Shown one piece after another: positions 1 to 6,293 of a DNA stretch of 22,055 nt. The notes beneath the pieces were generated by a model. The model was given only the letters and a program-made list of their open reading frames with translations, did not search any database and was not told the DNA's origin. The position numbers were made by a program, and so were the translations under genes. This stretch comes from JAURVT01 sp049059935. Lineage in GTDB: Bacteria > Actinomycetota > Actinomycetes > Propionibacteriales > Nocardioidaceae. The stretch is from NCBI RefSeq assembly GCF_049059935.1, contig NZ_JBMGQR010000070.1, forward strand, positions 1 through 22,055, read 5' to 3'. Positions within the stretch are counted from its first letter, which is position 1; every line of letters starts with the position of its first letter.

Positions 1-98
1 GGCCCATGGGCCTGTGAGGCACCGACAACTTCTGCGTGTGGCGGGTGATCGTGGTGACGCGGCACGAATCCGGCTGTCGCGCGACGACGGCGCGGCCC

Positions 99-104
99 TA
101 GCGT
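99..104 (+). promoter_or_regulatory. Leaderless-type -10 element (TAGCGT) for the EamA transporter
   Basis: TAGCGT fits the actinobacterial TANNNT -10 pattern and ends 6 bases before the GTG at 111. That spacing would place the transcription start at or next to the start codon, as in leaderless mRNAs. No convincing Shine-Dalgarno sequence or -35 box is visible upstream. Bases 1-98 hold no other recognisable feature. Confidence 0.45.
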
Positions 105-110
105 CGTCGC

Positions 111-1010
111 GTGACCACCTCCCCCGACGCGCCCGCGCGCGCCCGCGACCTCTCCCTGCTCGCCGCCGCCGTGACGGTCGTGCTGTGGGCGTCGGCGTTC
201 GTCGGCATCCGCGCCGTCGGCGACGCGTTCTCGCCCGGCCCGCTCGCGCTCGGCCGGCTGCTGGTGGGGGCGCTGGTGCTCGGCGTGGTGGCGTGGCCGC
301 GACGCGGGCCCTGGCCTCGGGGCCGCACGCTCGTCTACGTCCTGGGGTTCGGTGCCCTGTGGTTCGGCGCGTACAACGTCGCGCTCAACGCCGGCGAGCA
401 GCACGTCGACGCGGGGACGGCGGCGCTGCTCGTCCAGCTCGGCCCGATCCTGATCGCGGTGCTGGCCGGGCTCTTCCAGGGCGAGGGCTTCCCGCCCACC
501 CTGGTCGCCGGGATCGCGGTCGCGTTCTGCGGGGTCGCCCTGATCGCGTTTGGGTCGGGCGACGGCGGCCTGGCCGGCGACCGTCTCGGGGTCCTGCTCT
601 GCGTGGCGGCCGCCGTGCTCTACGCCGCCGGCGTGCTGCTGCAGAAGCCGGCCCTGCGCACCCTCGACGGCCTGCAGGCCACCTGGCTCGGCTGCCTGGT
701 CGGCGCGGCCGTCTGCCTGCCCTACCTGCCCGCGCTCGTCGGCGAGACGCGGAACGCGTCGGCCGGCGCGCTCGCGGGCGTGGTCTACCTCGGCGTCTTC
801 CCGACGGCGATCGCCTTCACGACCTGGGCGTACGCGCTCCGGCGCCTCGGCGCGGGGCGCACGAGCGCGACGACGTACCTCGTCCCGGCGATCGCCGTCC
901 TGCTGTCGTGGGCCGTGCTCGGTGAGACGCCCACGGCGGTCGGGTTCGCCGGCGGGGCGCTGTGCCTGGCAGGCGTCGCGATCACCCGGATGCGACGACG
1001 GGCGGTGTGA
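111..1010 (+). CDS. EamA/DMT-superfamily membrane transporter
   Basis: This 299-residue protein is the usual size for a two-EamA-repeat member of the drug/metabolite transporter superfamily, with about ten hydrophobic helices filling nearly the whole chain. The N-terminal part has the typical early motif around LWASAFVGIRAVGDAFSPG. The second repeat starts near residue 160 and contains the conserved stretch AFTTWAYALRRLGAGR followed by a loop rich in small residues (TYLVPAIAVLLSW). It should act in the cytoplasmic membrane as an exporter or importer of small metabolites. The family is too broad to name a substrate. The GTG start is chosen because the EamA fold begins almost immediately and a -10 hexamer lies 6 bases upstream. 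It is monocistronic or read with the MMPL gene 57 bases downstream, but that gene appears to have its own promoter. Confidence 0.9.
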   Translation: MTTSPDAPARARDLSLLAAAVTVVLWASAFVGIRAVGDAFSPGPLALGRLLVGALVLGVVAWPRRGPWPRGRTLVYVLGFGALWFGAYNVALNAGEQHVDAGTAALLVQLGPILIAVLAGLFQGEGFPPTLVAGIAVAFCGVALIAFGSGDGGLAGDRLGVLLCVAAAVLYAAGVLLQKPALRTLDGLQATWLGCLVGAAVCLPYLPALVGETRNASAGALAGVVYLGVFPTAIAFTTWAYALRRLGAGRTSATTYLVPAIAVLLSWAVLGETPTAVGFAGGALCLAGVAITRMRRRAV

Positions 1011-1018
1011 CCACCGCC
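1001..1018 (+). terminator. Hairpin spanning the stop codon of the EamA gene
   Basis: GGCGGTG (1001-1007) and CACCGCC (1012-1018) form a perfect 7 bp GC-rich stem around a 4-base loop TGAC that includes the TGA stop codon. There is no T-run after it. It could be an intrinsic terminator of the T-poor kind proposed in actinobacteria, separating this gene from the next, or simply an mRNA 3' stabiliser. Confidence 0.4.
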
Positions 1019-1054
1019 TCCCGGGCATGAGGTGCGTCCTGTCGACGCGTCGCC

Positions 1055-1060
1055 TACTCT
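1055..1060 (+). promoter_or_regulatory. Leaderless-type -10 element (TACTCT) for the MMPL gene
   Basis: TACTCT matches TANNNT and is separated from the ATG at 1068 by seven bases (TTCCATC), the spacing expected when transcription starts at the A of the start codon. There is no purine-rich ribosome-binding site in between. This decides the start at 1068 over the in-frame ATG at 1032, which would lie upstream of the promoter. Confidence 0.55.
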
Positions 1061-1067
1061 TTCCATC

Positions 1068-3194
1068 ATGGAACAGTTTGAGCGCGGCACCACCCTGCGT
1101 CGAGTCGCCACGTCGTCCGCGTCCCCACGCCTGAAGTGGGTGGTCGTCCTCGTCGCCGTCCTGCTGTCGGGCTTCGCGCTCGCGTCGGGCGTCTCGGCGA
1201 AGGAGGCCACCGGCCCCGCGGCCGGCCTGCCCGACGGCTACGACTCGACGACCGTCGCGCAGCTGGAGTCGTCGTTCCCCAGCAGCGACGTCGCCCCCGC
1301 CATCGTGGTGGTCGACCGTGACGGCGAGGCGCTGACGGCCGACGACACCCGGGCCGTCGCCGCACTCGCGCAGCGGCTGCAGGGCTTCAGCGTGGTCGAG
1401 GGTGCGCCGCTGACGCCGGTGGCCGCCTCGGACGGCGAGGCGTCGATCATCGCGGTGCCGCTGTCGACGGCGGTGTCGCAGGAGAAGCTGGACGAGACTG
1501 TCACCGAGCTGCGCGCCGCCGCGCGCGACGGCCTGCCGGGCGACCTGCGCGCCCAGGTGACCGGCGGCCCGGCGTTCCAGGTCGACCTCGCGTCGGTCTT
1601 CGACGGCGCCGACATCCGCCTGCTGCTCACCACCGCCGGCGTCGTGGCCCTGCTCCTGCTCGTCACCTACCGGAGCCCGTGGCTGTGGCTCGTCCCGCTG
1701 ACCGTGGTGGGCGTGGCCGACCGCGTGGCCGCGACGCTCGTGAGCGTCGGCACCCAGGTGTTCGGCTTCACCGTCGACCCCTCGACGGTGGGCATCACGT
1801 CGGTGCTCGTCTTCGGCGCCGGCACCAACTACGCGCTGCTGCTCATCGCCCGGTACCGCGAGGAGCTGCGTCGCACCGAGGACCGGCAGGACGCGATGCG
1901 GCACGCGCTCGGCCAGGCCGGGCCCGCCGTGCTGGCGAGCTCGGGCACGGTCGTCCTCGCGCTGCTCGCGCTGACCTTCGCCGTCACGCCCTCCAACCGC
2001 AGCCTCGGCTACGCGGGTGCCATCGGCATCGCGACGGCCGTCGTCTACGCGCTCGTCGTGCTGCCCGCGGCGATGGTGCTGTTCGGTCGCGGCCTGTTCT
2101 GGCCGTTCGTCCCCCGCGTCGGCCAGCCCGACCCCACGCGCACCGGCCCCTGGTCCAAGGTGGGCGGCGCCGTCGTTCGGCGTCCGGTCCCGATCCTGGT
2201 GGGCAGCGTCCTGGTGCTCGCCGTGCTCGCGTCCGGCGTGCTCGGCGCGCGGCTGGGGCTCTCGCAGAACGAGCAGTTCCGCACCCAGCCCGAGTCGGTG
2301 CAGGGCCAGAAGGTGCTCGCCTCGGCGTTCCCGGCCGGGTCGTCGGAGCCGACCACCGTCGTCGCGCCCGCGTCACGCGTGGCTGAGGTGACCGCCGCCG
2401 TGCGCGGCGTCGAGGGCGTCGACGACGTCGCCACCGGCGCGGAGGCGGACGGACGGACGACGCTGTCGGTGGTGCTCGCGGCGGACCCCGAGTCCGCGGC
2501 GTCGTCCGCCACCATCGAGCGCATCCGCTCCACCCTCGACGGCAGCGCGCTCGTGGGCGGGCCCGACGCGCAGGCGCTGGACGAGCGCGACGCCGCCTCG
2601 CACGACCAGCGCGTCGTCATCCCGGTCGTGCTGGCGATCGTTCTGGTGGTGCTCCTGCTGCTGCTCCGCTCGGCGGTCGCGGCCGTCACGCTGCTCGCGA
2701 CGGTGGTGGCCAGCTACGGCGCGAGCCTCGGCGCGAGCTGGTGGGCGTTCACCCACCTGTTCGACTTCCCGGCGCTCGACCTGCAGGTGCCGCTGCTGGC
2801 GTTCTTGTTCCTGGTGGCGCTCGGGGTGGACTACAACATCTTCCTCACCACCCGGGCACGCGAGGAGGCGCGGTCGACGTCGACCCGGGGGTCGACGTCG
2901 ACCCGGGAGGCGATCGCGACCGCGCTGGCCGTCACCGGCGGCGTCATCACCAGCGCCGGCATCCTGCTCGCGGCGGTGTTCACCGTGCTCGGCGTGCTGC
3001 CGCTCATCACGCTGACGCAGATCGGCATCATCGTCGGCTTCGGCGTCCTGCTCGACACCCTGCTGGTGCGCACCGTCCTCGTCCCCGCCGCCGTCGCCGT
3101 CCTCGGCGACCGGTTCTGGTGGCCCGGCAACCCCCGCCGCGGCGACCACGCGGCCGCCCCGTCCCCCCACGAGGAGCCCGTCCCCACCGCCTGA
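1068..3194 (+). CDS. MMPL/RND-family transporter
   Basis: The 708-residue product has the duplicated MMPL layout. Helix 1 is near residues 24-42, a periplasmic domain follows to about 180, then a helix bundle (about 185-345), a second exported domain (about 390-510) and a second helix bundle (about 515-680). The paired proton-relay positions are recognisable: GAGTNYALLL in TM4 (Asn at residue 254) and ALGVDYNIFL in TM10 (Asp at residue 588), the latter followed by the conserved VTGGVITSAGILLA segment. MMPL proteins are proton-driven exporters of lipids or other hydrophobic molecules. With no adjacent lipid or antibiotic biosynthesis gene, the cargo cannot be named. Odd points are Asn in place of the usual TM4 Asp and an 18 bp in-frame tandem duplication in the cytoplasmic loop after TM10. 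The start is set by the leaderless promoter. Confidence 0.93.
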   Translation: MEQFERGTTLRRVATSSASPRLKWVVVLVAVLLSGFALASGVSAKEATGPAAGLPDGYDSTTVAQLESSFPSSDVAPAIVVVDRDGEALTADDTRAVAALAQRLQGFSVVEGAPLTPVAASDGEASIIAVPLSTAVSQEKLDETVTELRAAARDGLPGDLRAQVTGGPAFQVDLASVFDGADIRLLLTTAGVVALLLLVTYRSPWLWLVPLTVVGVADRVAATLVSVGTQVFGFTVDPSTVGITSVLVFGAGTNYALLLIARYREELRRTEDRQDAMRHALGQAGPAVLASSGTVVLALLALTFAVTPSNRSLGYAGAIGIATAVVYALVVLPAAMVLFGRGLFWPFVPRVGQPDPTRTGPWSKVGGAVVRRPVPILVGSVLVLAVLASGVLGARLGLSQNEQFRTQPESVQGQKVLASAFPAGSSEPTTVVAPASRVAEVTAAVRGVEGVDDVATGAEADGRTTLSVVLAADPESAASSATIERIRSTLDGSALVGGPDAQALDERDAASHDQRVVIPVVLAIVLVVLLLLLRSAVAAVTLLATVVASYGASLGASWWAFTHLFDFPALDLQVPLLAFLFLVALGVDYNIFLTTRAREEARSTSTRGSTSTREAIATALAVTGGVITSAGILLAAVFTVLGVLPLITLTQIGIIVGFGVLLDTLLVRTVLVPAAVAVLGDRFWWPGNPRRGDHAAAPSPHEEPVPTA
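2872..2907 (+). repeat. Perfect 18 bp in-frame tandem duplication inside the MMPL gene
   Basis: The unit GGTCGACGTCGACCCGGG occurs at 2872-2889 and again at 2890-2907 without a gap or mismatch, adding six codons and giving the loop sequence STSTRGSTSTRE. Each unit contains the perfect 14 bp palindrome GGTCGACGTCGACC, a structure prone to polymerase slippage. The insertion lies in the cytosolic loop after TM10, where length change is likely tolerated. Confidence 0.9.
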
Positions 3195-3195
3195 C

Positions 3196-3217
3196 GGTTT
3201 CCCAGGTTCACCTGGGA
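3196..3217. repeat. Palindromic repeat, copy 1
   Basis: A 22 bp sequence starting one base after the MMPL stop codon is identical to 3387-3408. Its core is TCCCAGGT-TC-ACCTGGGA, an 8 bp perfect inverted repeat around two bases. In this copy the outer arm is broken at 3218. It may serve as the MMPL transcript's terminal hairpin, though no T-run follows. Confidence 0.75.
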
Positions 3218-3219
3218 CT

Positions 3220-3257
3220 CCGACGACACCCCGGAGAACTTCCCGTGGTGTCGTCGG
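3220..3257. repeat. 11 bp-arm inverted repeat (hairpin)
   Basis: CCGACGACACC at 3220-3230 is perfectly complementary to GGTGTCGTCGG at 3247-3257, with a 16-base loop. It would form a stable stem in RNA from either strand. It sits just downstream of MMPL and may contribute to transcription termination. Confidence 0.65.
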
Positions 3258-3269
3258 TCTTCCGGGGGA

Positions 3270-3328
3270 GGTGGGACGGGAGGGGACCGTGGGACGTCGG
3301 CGTGACGCGCGGCGCCGTCCGTCCCACC
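3270..3328. repeat. 10 bp-arm inverted repeat (long loop)
   Basis: GGTGGGACGG at 3270-3279 is perfectly complementary to CCGTCCCACC at 3319-3328. The 39-base loop is GC-rich and itself has short self-complementary runs. It is the third of the inverted repeats packed between the two convergent genes. Confidence 0.55.
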
Positions 3329-3342
3329 CGCCCCACTTCACC

Positions 3343-3376
3343 CGGAGAACTGTCCCGGTACCTGGAAAGTTCTCCG
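3343..3376. repeat. 34 bp imperfect palindrome
   Basis: CGGAGAACT (3343-3351) pairs perfectly with AGTTCTCCG (3368-3376), and the 16 bases between continue the dyad around a central GGTACC with only two mismatched pairs. The sequence CCGGAGAACT also occurs at 3231-3240 inside the loop of the 3220-3257 hairpin, so the two elements share a motif. Confidence 0.65.
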
Positions 3377-3386
3377 TGGTCCCGGA

Positions 3387-3412
3387 GGTTTCCCAGGTTC
3401 ACCTGGGAAACC
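3387..3412. repeat. Palindromic repeat, copy 2 (12 bp arms)
   Basis: Perfect 12 bp arms, GGTTTCCCAGGT and ACCTGGGAAACC, flank a 2-base centre (TC). The first 22 bases are identical to 3196-3217. The two copies flank the intergenic stretch on its left and right sides in the same orientation. They resemble REP-like dispersed palindromes or a strong protein-binding dyad; the sequence alone does not decide. Confidence 0.75.
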
Positions 3413-3436
3413 GGTGACGGGTGGGGCGGACGGGGG

Positions 3437-4213
3437 TCAGGGGCGGAGGACGGAGCGGAAGAAGTCGTCGGCGAGGGCGCGCTGGGCGGTGAGGTCGGTG
3501 CGGACGTCGCCGAAGACCTCGGGGGACGCCGCCAGCTCGTCGCCGACGAAGGCGGCGAGCGCGGGAGGCACCCGTCCCTCGCCGAGCTCGCGGGTGACGG
3601 CCTTGGCGGCGACGAGGTCGTCCACCTCGGACGCGACGGCCGCGGGCACGTCCGCCTGCGCCACCAGCGTCGGCAGGTCCATCGGCGGGAGGCCGGACGA
3701 CGGGTGCTGCCGCAGCCAGCGGACGGCCACGGCCGGGCGCAGCGCGTAGAAGAACTTCTTGAACCGTCCGTCGCCGCCGTTGTACGCACTCCACTGCAGC
3801 TGCCCCAGGTGCAGGTAGTGCCGGCCGACCCGCGCGCGGTCGAGCACCTCGTCGGCCAGCGCGAGGAAGCCGTCACGGAACGCCGAGTCGCCGTCATAGA
3901 CGATCGGTGAGCGCAGCCACTCGGTCACCGTCGCGTTGCCGCGCAGCAGCAGCTGCACCGCCTTCTGCACGTCCCACCCGTTGACGTCGAGCACCGCGTC
4001 CAGCGGGGTCTCGATCACGTCGCGCGGCGGCCAGCAGGTGAGGTAGTCGCGGGTGGGGCGCACGTACAGGAACCGGCAGTCGTAGTCGCTGTCGGGCGAC
4101 GGGAACCCCCACGCGCGGCTGCCGCTCTCGATCGCCCAGGGAACCCGCACCCCGTGCTCGGCGACGACGCCCGCGAGGCGCGCGTCCACCTGGGCGACGA
4201 CGCCCGCGTCCAT
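3437..4213 (-). CDS. Predicted nucleotidyltransferase, RlaP/DUF2204-like (PF10127 type)
   Basis: The product is 258 residues from the ATG at 4213. An alternative in-frame GTG at 4234 overlaps the synthase stop codon (TAGTG) and would add seven residues. The polymerase-beta-fold nucleotidyltransferase signature is clear near the N-terminus: SGSRAWGFPSPDSDYDCRFLY, with the GS motif and the two metal-binding Asp residues of DSDYD. This matches the family called RNA-ligase-associated predicted nucleotidyltransferase. The rest (LQWSAYNGGDGRFKKFFYALRP onward) is a helical domain usual for the family. The real substrate is unknown; RNA repair or modification has been proposed for the family from gene neighbourhoods. 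It follows the anthranilate synthase directly, so it may be co-transcribed and under trp attenuation. No RNA ligase is next to it here. Confidence 0.85.
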   Translation of the reverse strand: MDAGVVAQVDARLAGVVAEHGVRVPWAIESGSRAWGFPSPDSDYDCRFLYVRPTRDYLTCWPPRDVIETPLDAVLDVNGWDVQKAVQLLLRGNATVTEWLRSPIVYDGDSAFRDGFLALADEVLDRARVGRHYLHLGQLQWSAYNGGDGRFKKFFYALRPAVAVRWLRQHPSSGLPPMDLPTLVAQADVPAAVASEVDDLVAAKAVTRELGEGRVPPALAAFVGDELAASPEVFGDVRTDLTAQRALADDFFRSVLRP

Positions 4214-4233
4214 GTCGTCGGAGAGCGCGCGCA

Positions 4234-6114
4234 CTACTCCCCCAGGAGCCGCGCGACCAGGTCGCGGACGAGCAGGTGGCCGTTCTGCGTCAGGATCGAC
4301 TCGGCGTGGAACTGCACGCCCGCGAAGTGCGGACCGGTCAGCGTGTGGACGTCGCCGGTGGCGGGGTCGGCCTCGACGGTGATGCCCGCGGGCAGTCCCG
4401 ACGCGGGCGCCCGCGCGACGAAGGTGTTGTAGAAGCCGACGGTCTCGGCGCGGCCTCCGACGAGCAACCGGCTCTGCGTGCCCTGGAACACGATGTCCTT
4501 GTACGCCAGGTCCAGACCGAGCGCGCCCGACAGCACCTGGTGGCCCAGGCACACGGCGAGGAACGGCTTCTCCGCCGCGAGCAGGTCGTCCACGAGCCGG
4601 CGCGCGGTGGCGATCTTGGGGTCGTCGAGGTCGCGCGGGTCGCCCGGACCGGGCCCCACCACCACCAGGTCGTACTCGTCGAGCTGCGCGAGGTCGCGGT
4701 AGTCGCGGTGCCGCAGCACGTCGGTGCGCACCCCGAGCACGCCGAGCAGGTGGCGCAGCATGTTGACGAAGTCGTCCTCGTGGTCGACGACGACCGCGCG
4801 CCTCCCGGCCAGCCCCGGCACCGGCGGCGACCCGCCCTGGTCGCTGAGCCAGAACTGGCTGAGCCGCTGGTTGCGACGGCCCAGCGCGATCAGCACCTCG
4901 TCGTCGCGGGCGAACGCGTCGTACCCCTCGCCCTGCGGGGGCGCGGCGGGGACGAGGCCGAACGCGCTGAGGATGCCCGCCGCCTTGGCGTGCGTCTCGG
5001 CGGTCTCGTGGGCCGGGTCGGAGTCGCGGACGAGCGTCGCGCCGGCCGTCACCACCAGGTTGCCGTCGAGGTCGACGTCGGCCATGCGGATCAGGATGGG
5101 GGCGTCGGCGCGCTGCCCGCCGTCGGAGTCGCGTCCCACCAGCGCCATCACCGAGGCGTAGTAGCCGCGACCGGCGTCCTCGTACCGGGCGATCAGGCGG
5201 CACGCGTTCTCCACCGGGCTGCCGGTGACGGTGGCGGCGAACATGGAGTCGCGCAGGACGTCGCGGACGTCGCGGTCGGTGTCGCCGGCGAGCAGGTACT
5301 CGGTGTGCACGAGGTGCGACATGGGCTTGAGGTACGGCCCGAGCACGAGCCCGCCCTCGTGGCAGATGTCGCACATCATCTTGAGCTCCTCGTCCACCAC
5401 CATGAAGAGCTCGTAGATCTCCTTCTCGTCCTCGAGGAACTCGAGCAGCGCGGCCTTGCGGGCCGCCTGGGTGTCCAGGCCGCGCAGCCGGAACGTCCCG
5501 CTGATCGGGTTCATCCGCACCTGGCCGCGGTCGAGGCTGACGTGCCGCTCGGGGCTCGCACCGACCAGGAACCGGTCGCCGGTGAACACGCAGAACGTCC
5601 AGTGCGCGCCGCGCTCGCGGACGAGCAGCGTGCGGAGCACCGACCACGCCGCCTCGTGCCCCCAGTCGGCCACCTGCGCCCGGTAGCGCCGGGCGACGAC
5701 GAGGTTCGCCCCCTCGCCCCGCCCGATCTCGTCGGCGATGACCTGCTCGACCATCGCGCCGTACGCGTCGTCGTCGGTCTCGAACCCGCCGCGGTCGACG
5801 AAGTCGAGCTCGCGCTCGGGCAGCAGCGCGAGCATCTCGGCCAGCGGCACCTCGAGCACGAGGTCGCAGCGCACGACCGTCAGCGGGGTGCCGTCGTCGA
5901 CGGCCTCGAAGCCGCGCTCGCGCACCTGCGCGTAGGGGACGACGACGAGGTGGTCGTGGGACGGGCCGCCCTCGGGCGCGCCGTCCAGCACCGGGACGTC
6001 GGCCAGGCGCTCGACGTCGCGGCGCGCGCCGGCGACCACCGTCACGGTGTCGGAGTCGCGCACGCGGACGATGGCGTACGCCTCGTGGTCGGCGAGCTGG
6101 GCCAGCAGGCTCAT
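4234..6114 (-). CDS. trpE: Single-chain anthranilate synthase (TrpE-TrpG fusion, PhzE-like)
   Basis: This 626-residue protein combines a chorismate-using TrpE/PhzE-type domain (about residues 100-400) with a class I glutamine amidotransferase domain (about 430-626). The first domain shows the conserved acidic helix EIYELFMVVDEELKMM, the GSPVENACRLIARYE helix, GYYASVMALVGRD and the IRMADVDLDGNLVVTAGA strand. The amidotransferase has the oxyanion loop GPGPGDPRD, nucleophile Cys in VCLGHQ, and the His-Glu pair in FHAES. It would convert chorismate and glutamine to anthranilate, the first step of tryptophan synthesis. The fusion order and RRNQRLSQFW linker resemble PhzE (aminodeoxyisochorismate synthase), but the trp attenuator upstream argues for anthranilate. 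The usual N-terminal LLES Trp-binding motif of TrpE is not visible. The ATG at 6114 is chosen because GAAGGA lies 5 bases upstream; the earlier in-frame ATG at 6159 has no such site. Confidence 0.9.
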   Translation of the reverse strand: MSLLAQLADHEAYAIVRVRDSDTVTVVAGARRDVERLADVPVLDGAPEGGPSHDHLVVVPYAQVRERGFEAVDDGTPLTVVRCDLVLEVPLAEMLALLPERELDFVDRGGFETDDDAYGAMVEQVIADEIGRGEGANLVVARRYRAQVADWGHEAAWSVLRTLLVRERGAHWTFCVFTGDRFLVGASPERHVSLDRGQVRMNPISGTFRLRGLDTQAARKAALLEFLEDEKEIYELFMVVDEELKMMCDICHEGGLVLGPYLKPMSHLVHTEYLLAGDTDRDVRDVLRDSMFAATVTGSPVENACRLIARYEDAGRGYYASVMALVGRDSDGGQRADAPILIRMADVDLDGNLVVTAGATLVRDSDPAHETAETHAKAAGILSAFGLVPAAPPQGEGYDAFARDDEVLIALGRRNQRLSQFWLSDQGGSPPVPGLAGRRAVVVDHEDDFVNMLRHLLGVLGVRTDVLRHRDYRDLAQLDEYDLVVVGPGPGDPRDLDDPKIATARRLVDDLLAAEKPFLAVCLGHQVLSGALGLDLAYKDIVFQGTQSRLLVGGRAETVGFYNTFVARAPASGLPAGITVEADPATGDVHTLTGPHFAGVQFHAESILTQNGHLLVRDLVARLLGE

Positions 6115-6163
6115 GGGGATCCTTCGGTCGGGTGCCCGCGGCTCCGGCCGGGACGTCACCGGG

Positions 6164-6218
6164 CCACCGTCAGGCGGTGGTCGGGACAGGACGAGCTCGG
6201 ACCACCTACAGGTGGTCC
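6164..6218 (-). promoter_or_regulatory. trp attenuator: mutually exclusive hairpins
   Basis: Reading on the minus strand, segment 1 GGACCACC (6218-6211) pairs with segment 2 GGTGGTCC (6206-6199) around a TGTA loop. Segment 2 can instead pair through GGTGGTC (6206-6200) with GACCACC (6182-6176), seven perfect pairs. Segment 3 CCACCG (6180-6175) can pair with segment 4 CGGTGG (6169-6164) around CCTGA. Segment 1 begins at the last base of the second leader Trp codon, so a ribosome stalled for lack of Trp-tRNA would cover it, favour 2:3 and prevent 3:4. The 3:4 stem is the presumed terminator, though it is short and has no U-run. An attenuator of this class has been reported upstream of a Streptomyces venezuelae anthranilate synthase gene. 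Confidence 0.8.
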
Positions 6219-6244
6219 CACCAGGAGAGGAGGCGAGTCGTCAC
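6206..6244 (-). CDS. trpL: trp leader peptide with tandem Trp codons
   Basis: A 13-codon reading frame, GTG to TAG, encodes MTTRLLSWWDHL. Codons 8 and 9 are both TGG (6223-6218), placed exactly before the first arm of the attenuator hairpins. It has no Shine-Dalgarno site; the TAGGAT hexamer 7 bases upstream suggests the mRNA begins at the GTG. Its role would be to sense Trp-tRNA charging and couple it to expression of the synthase 91 bases downstream. Confidence 0.85.
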   Translation of the reverse strand: MTTRLLSWWDHL

Positions 6245-6251
6245 GCCCGGG

Positions 6252-6257
6252 ATCCTA
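6252..6257 (-). promoter_or_regulatory. -10 element (TAGGAT) of the trp leader transcript
   Basis: TAGGAT on the minus strand is followed by seven bases (CCCGGGC) and the GTG of the leader peptide. The match to TANNNT and the spacing agree with the leaderless arrangement seen at 99-111 and 1055-1068. No good -35 is visible 16-18 bases upstream. Confidence 0.6.
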
Positions 6258-6274
6258 CAGCGGCACCCCGCTGT
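6257..6274. promoter_or_regulatory. Operator-like dyad at the trp promoter
   Basis: ACAGCGG (6257-6263) and CCGCTGT (6268-6274) form a perfect 7 bp inverted repeat with a 4-base spacer. It touches the first base of the minus-strand -10 element and occupies the spacer between -10 and -35, where a dimeric regulator would block polymerase. It also lies just upstream of the divergent diguanylate cyclase gene, so one protein could affect both. No regulator gene is adjacent. Confidence 0.4.
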
Positions 6275-6287
6275 CGGTCCCACGTGC

Positions 6288-6293
6288 CAGGAT
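6288..6293 (+). promoter_or_regulatory. Possible leaderless -10 (CAGGAT) of the diguanylate cyclase gene
   Basis: CAGGAT is followed by seven bases and the GTG at 6301, reproducing the spacing of the other leaderless promoters in this window, though the first base departs from TANNNT. If this is the promoter, translation starts at GTG 6301 rather than ATG 6292, which overlaps the hexamer. Confidence 0.35.

Noticed and set aside
1..12. GGCCCATGGGCC palindrome at the window edge
   Set aside because: It is a 12 bp GC-rich palindrome with no context on the left side, short enough to occur often by chance in this composition.
3195..3436. CRISPR-like array
   Set aside because: There are only two copies of the 22 bp repeat about 190 bases apart, no regular spacers, and no cas genes.
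4234..6114. Phenazine biosynthesis locus
   Set aside because: The enzyme resembles PhzE, but no phzB, D, F or G homologues are nearby, and the leader with tandem Trp codons indicates tryptophan synthesis.
4276..6291. N-terminal extension of the diguanylate cyclase frame
   Set aside because: The in-frame region upstream of 6292 is antisense to the anthranilate synthase, has biased composition and no domain. A promoter-like hexamer and the PAS domain set the start at 6292 or 6301.
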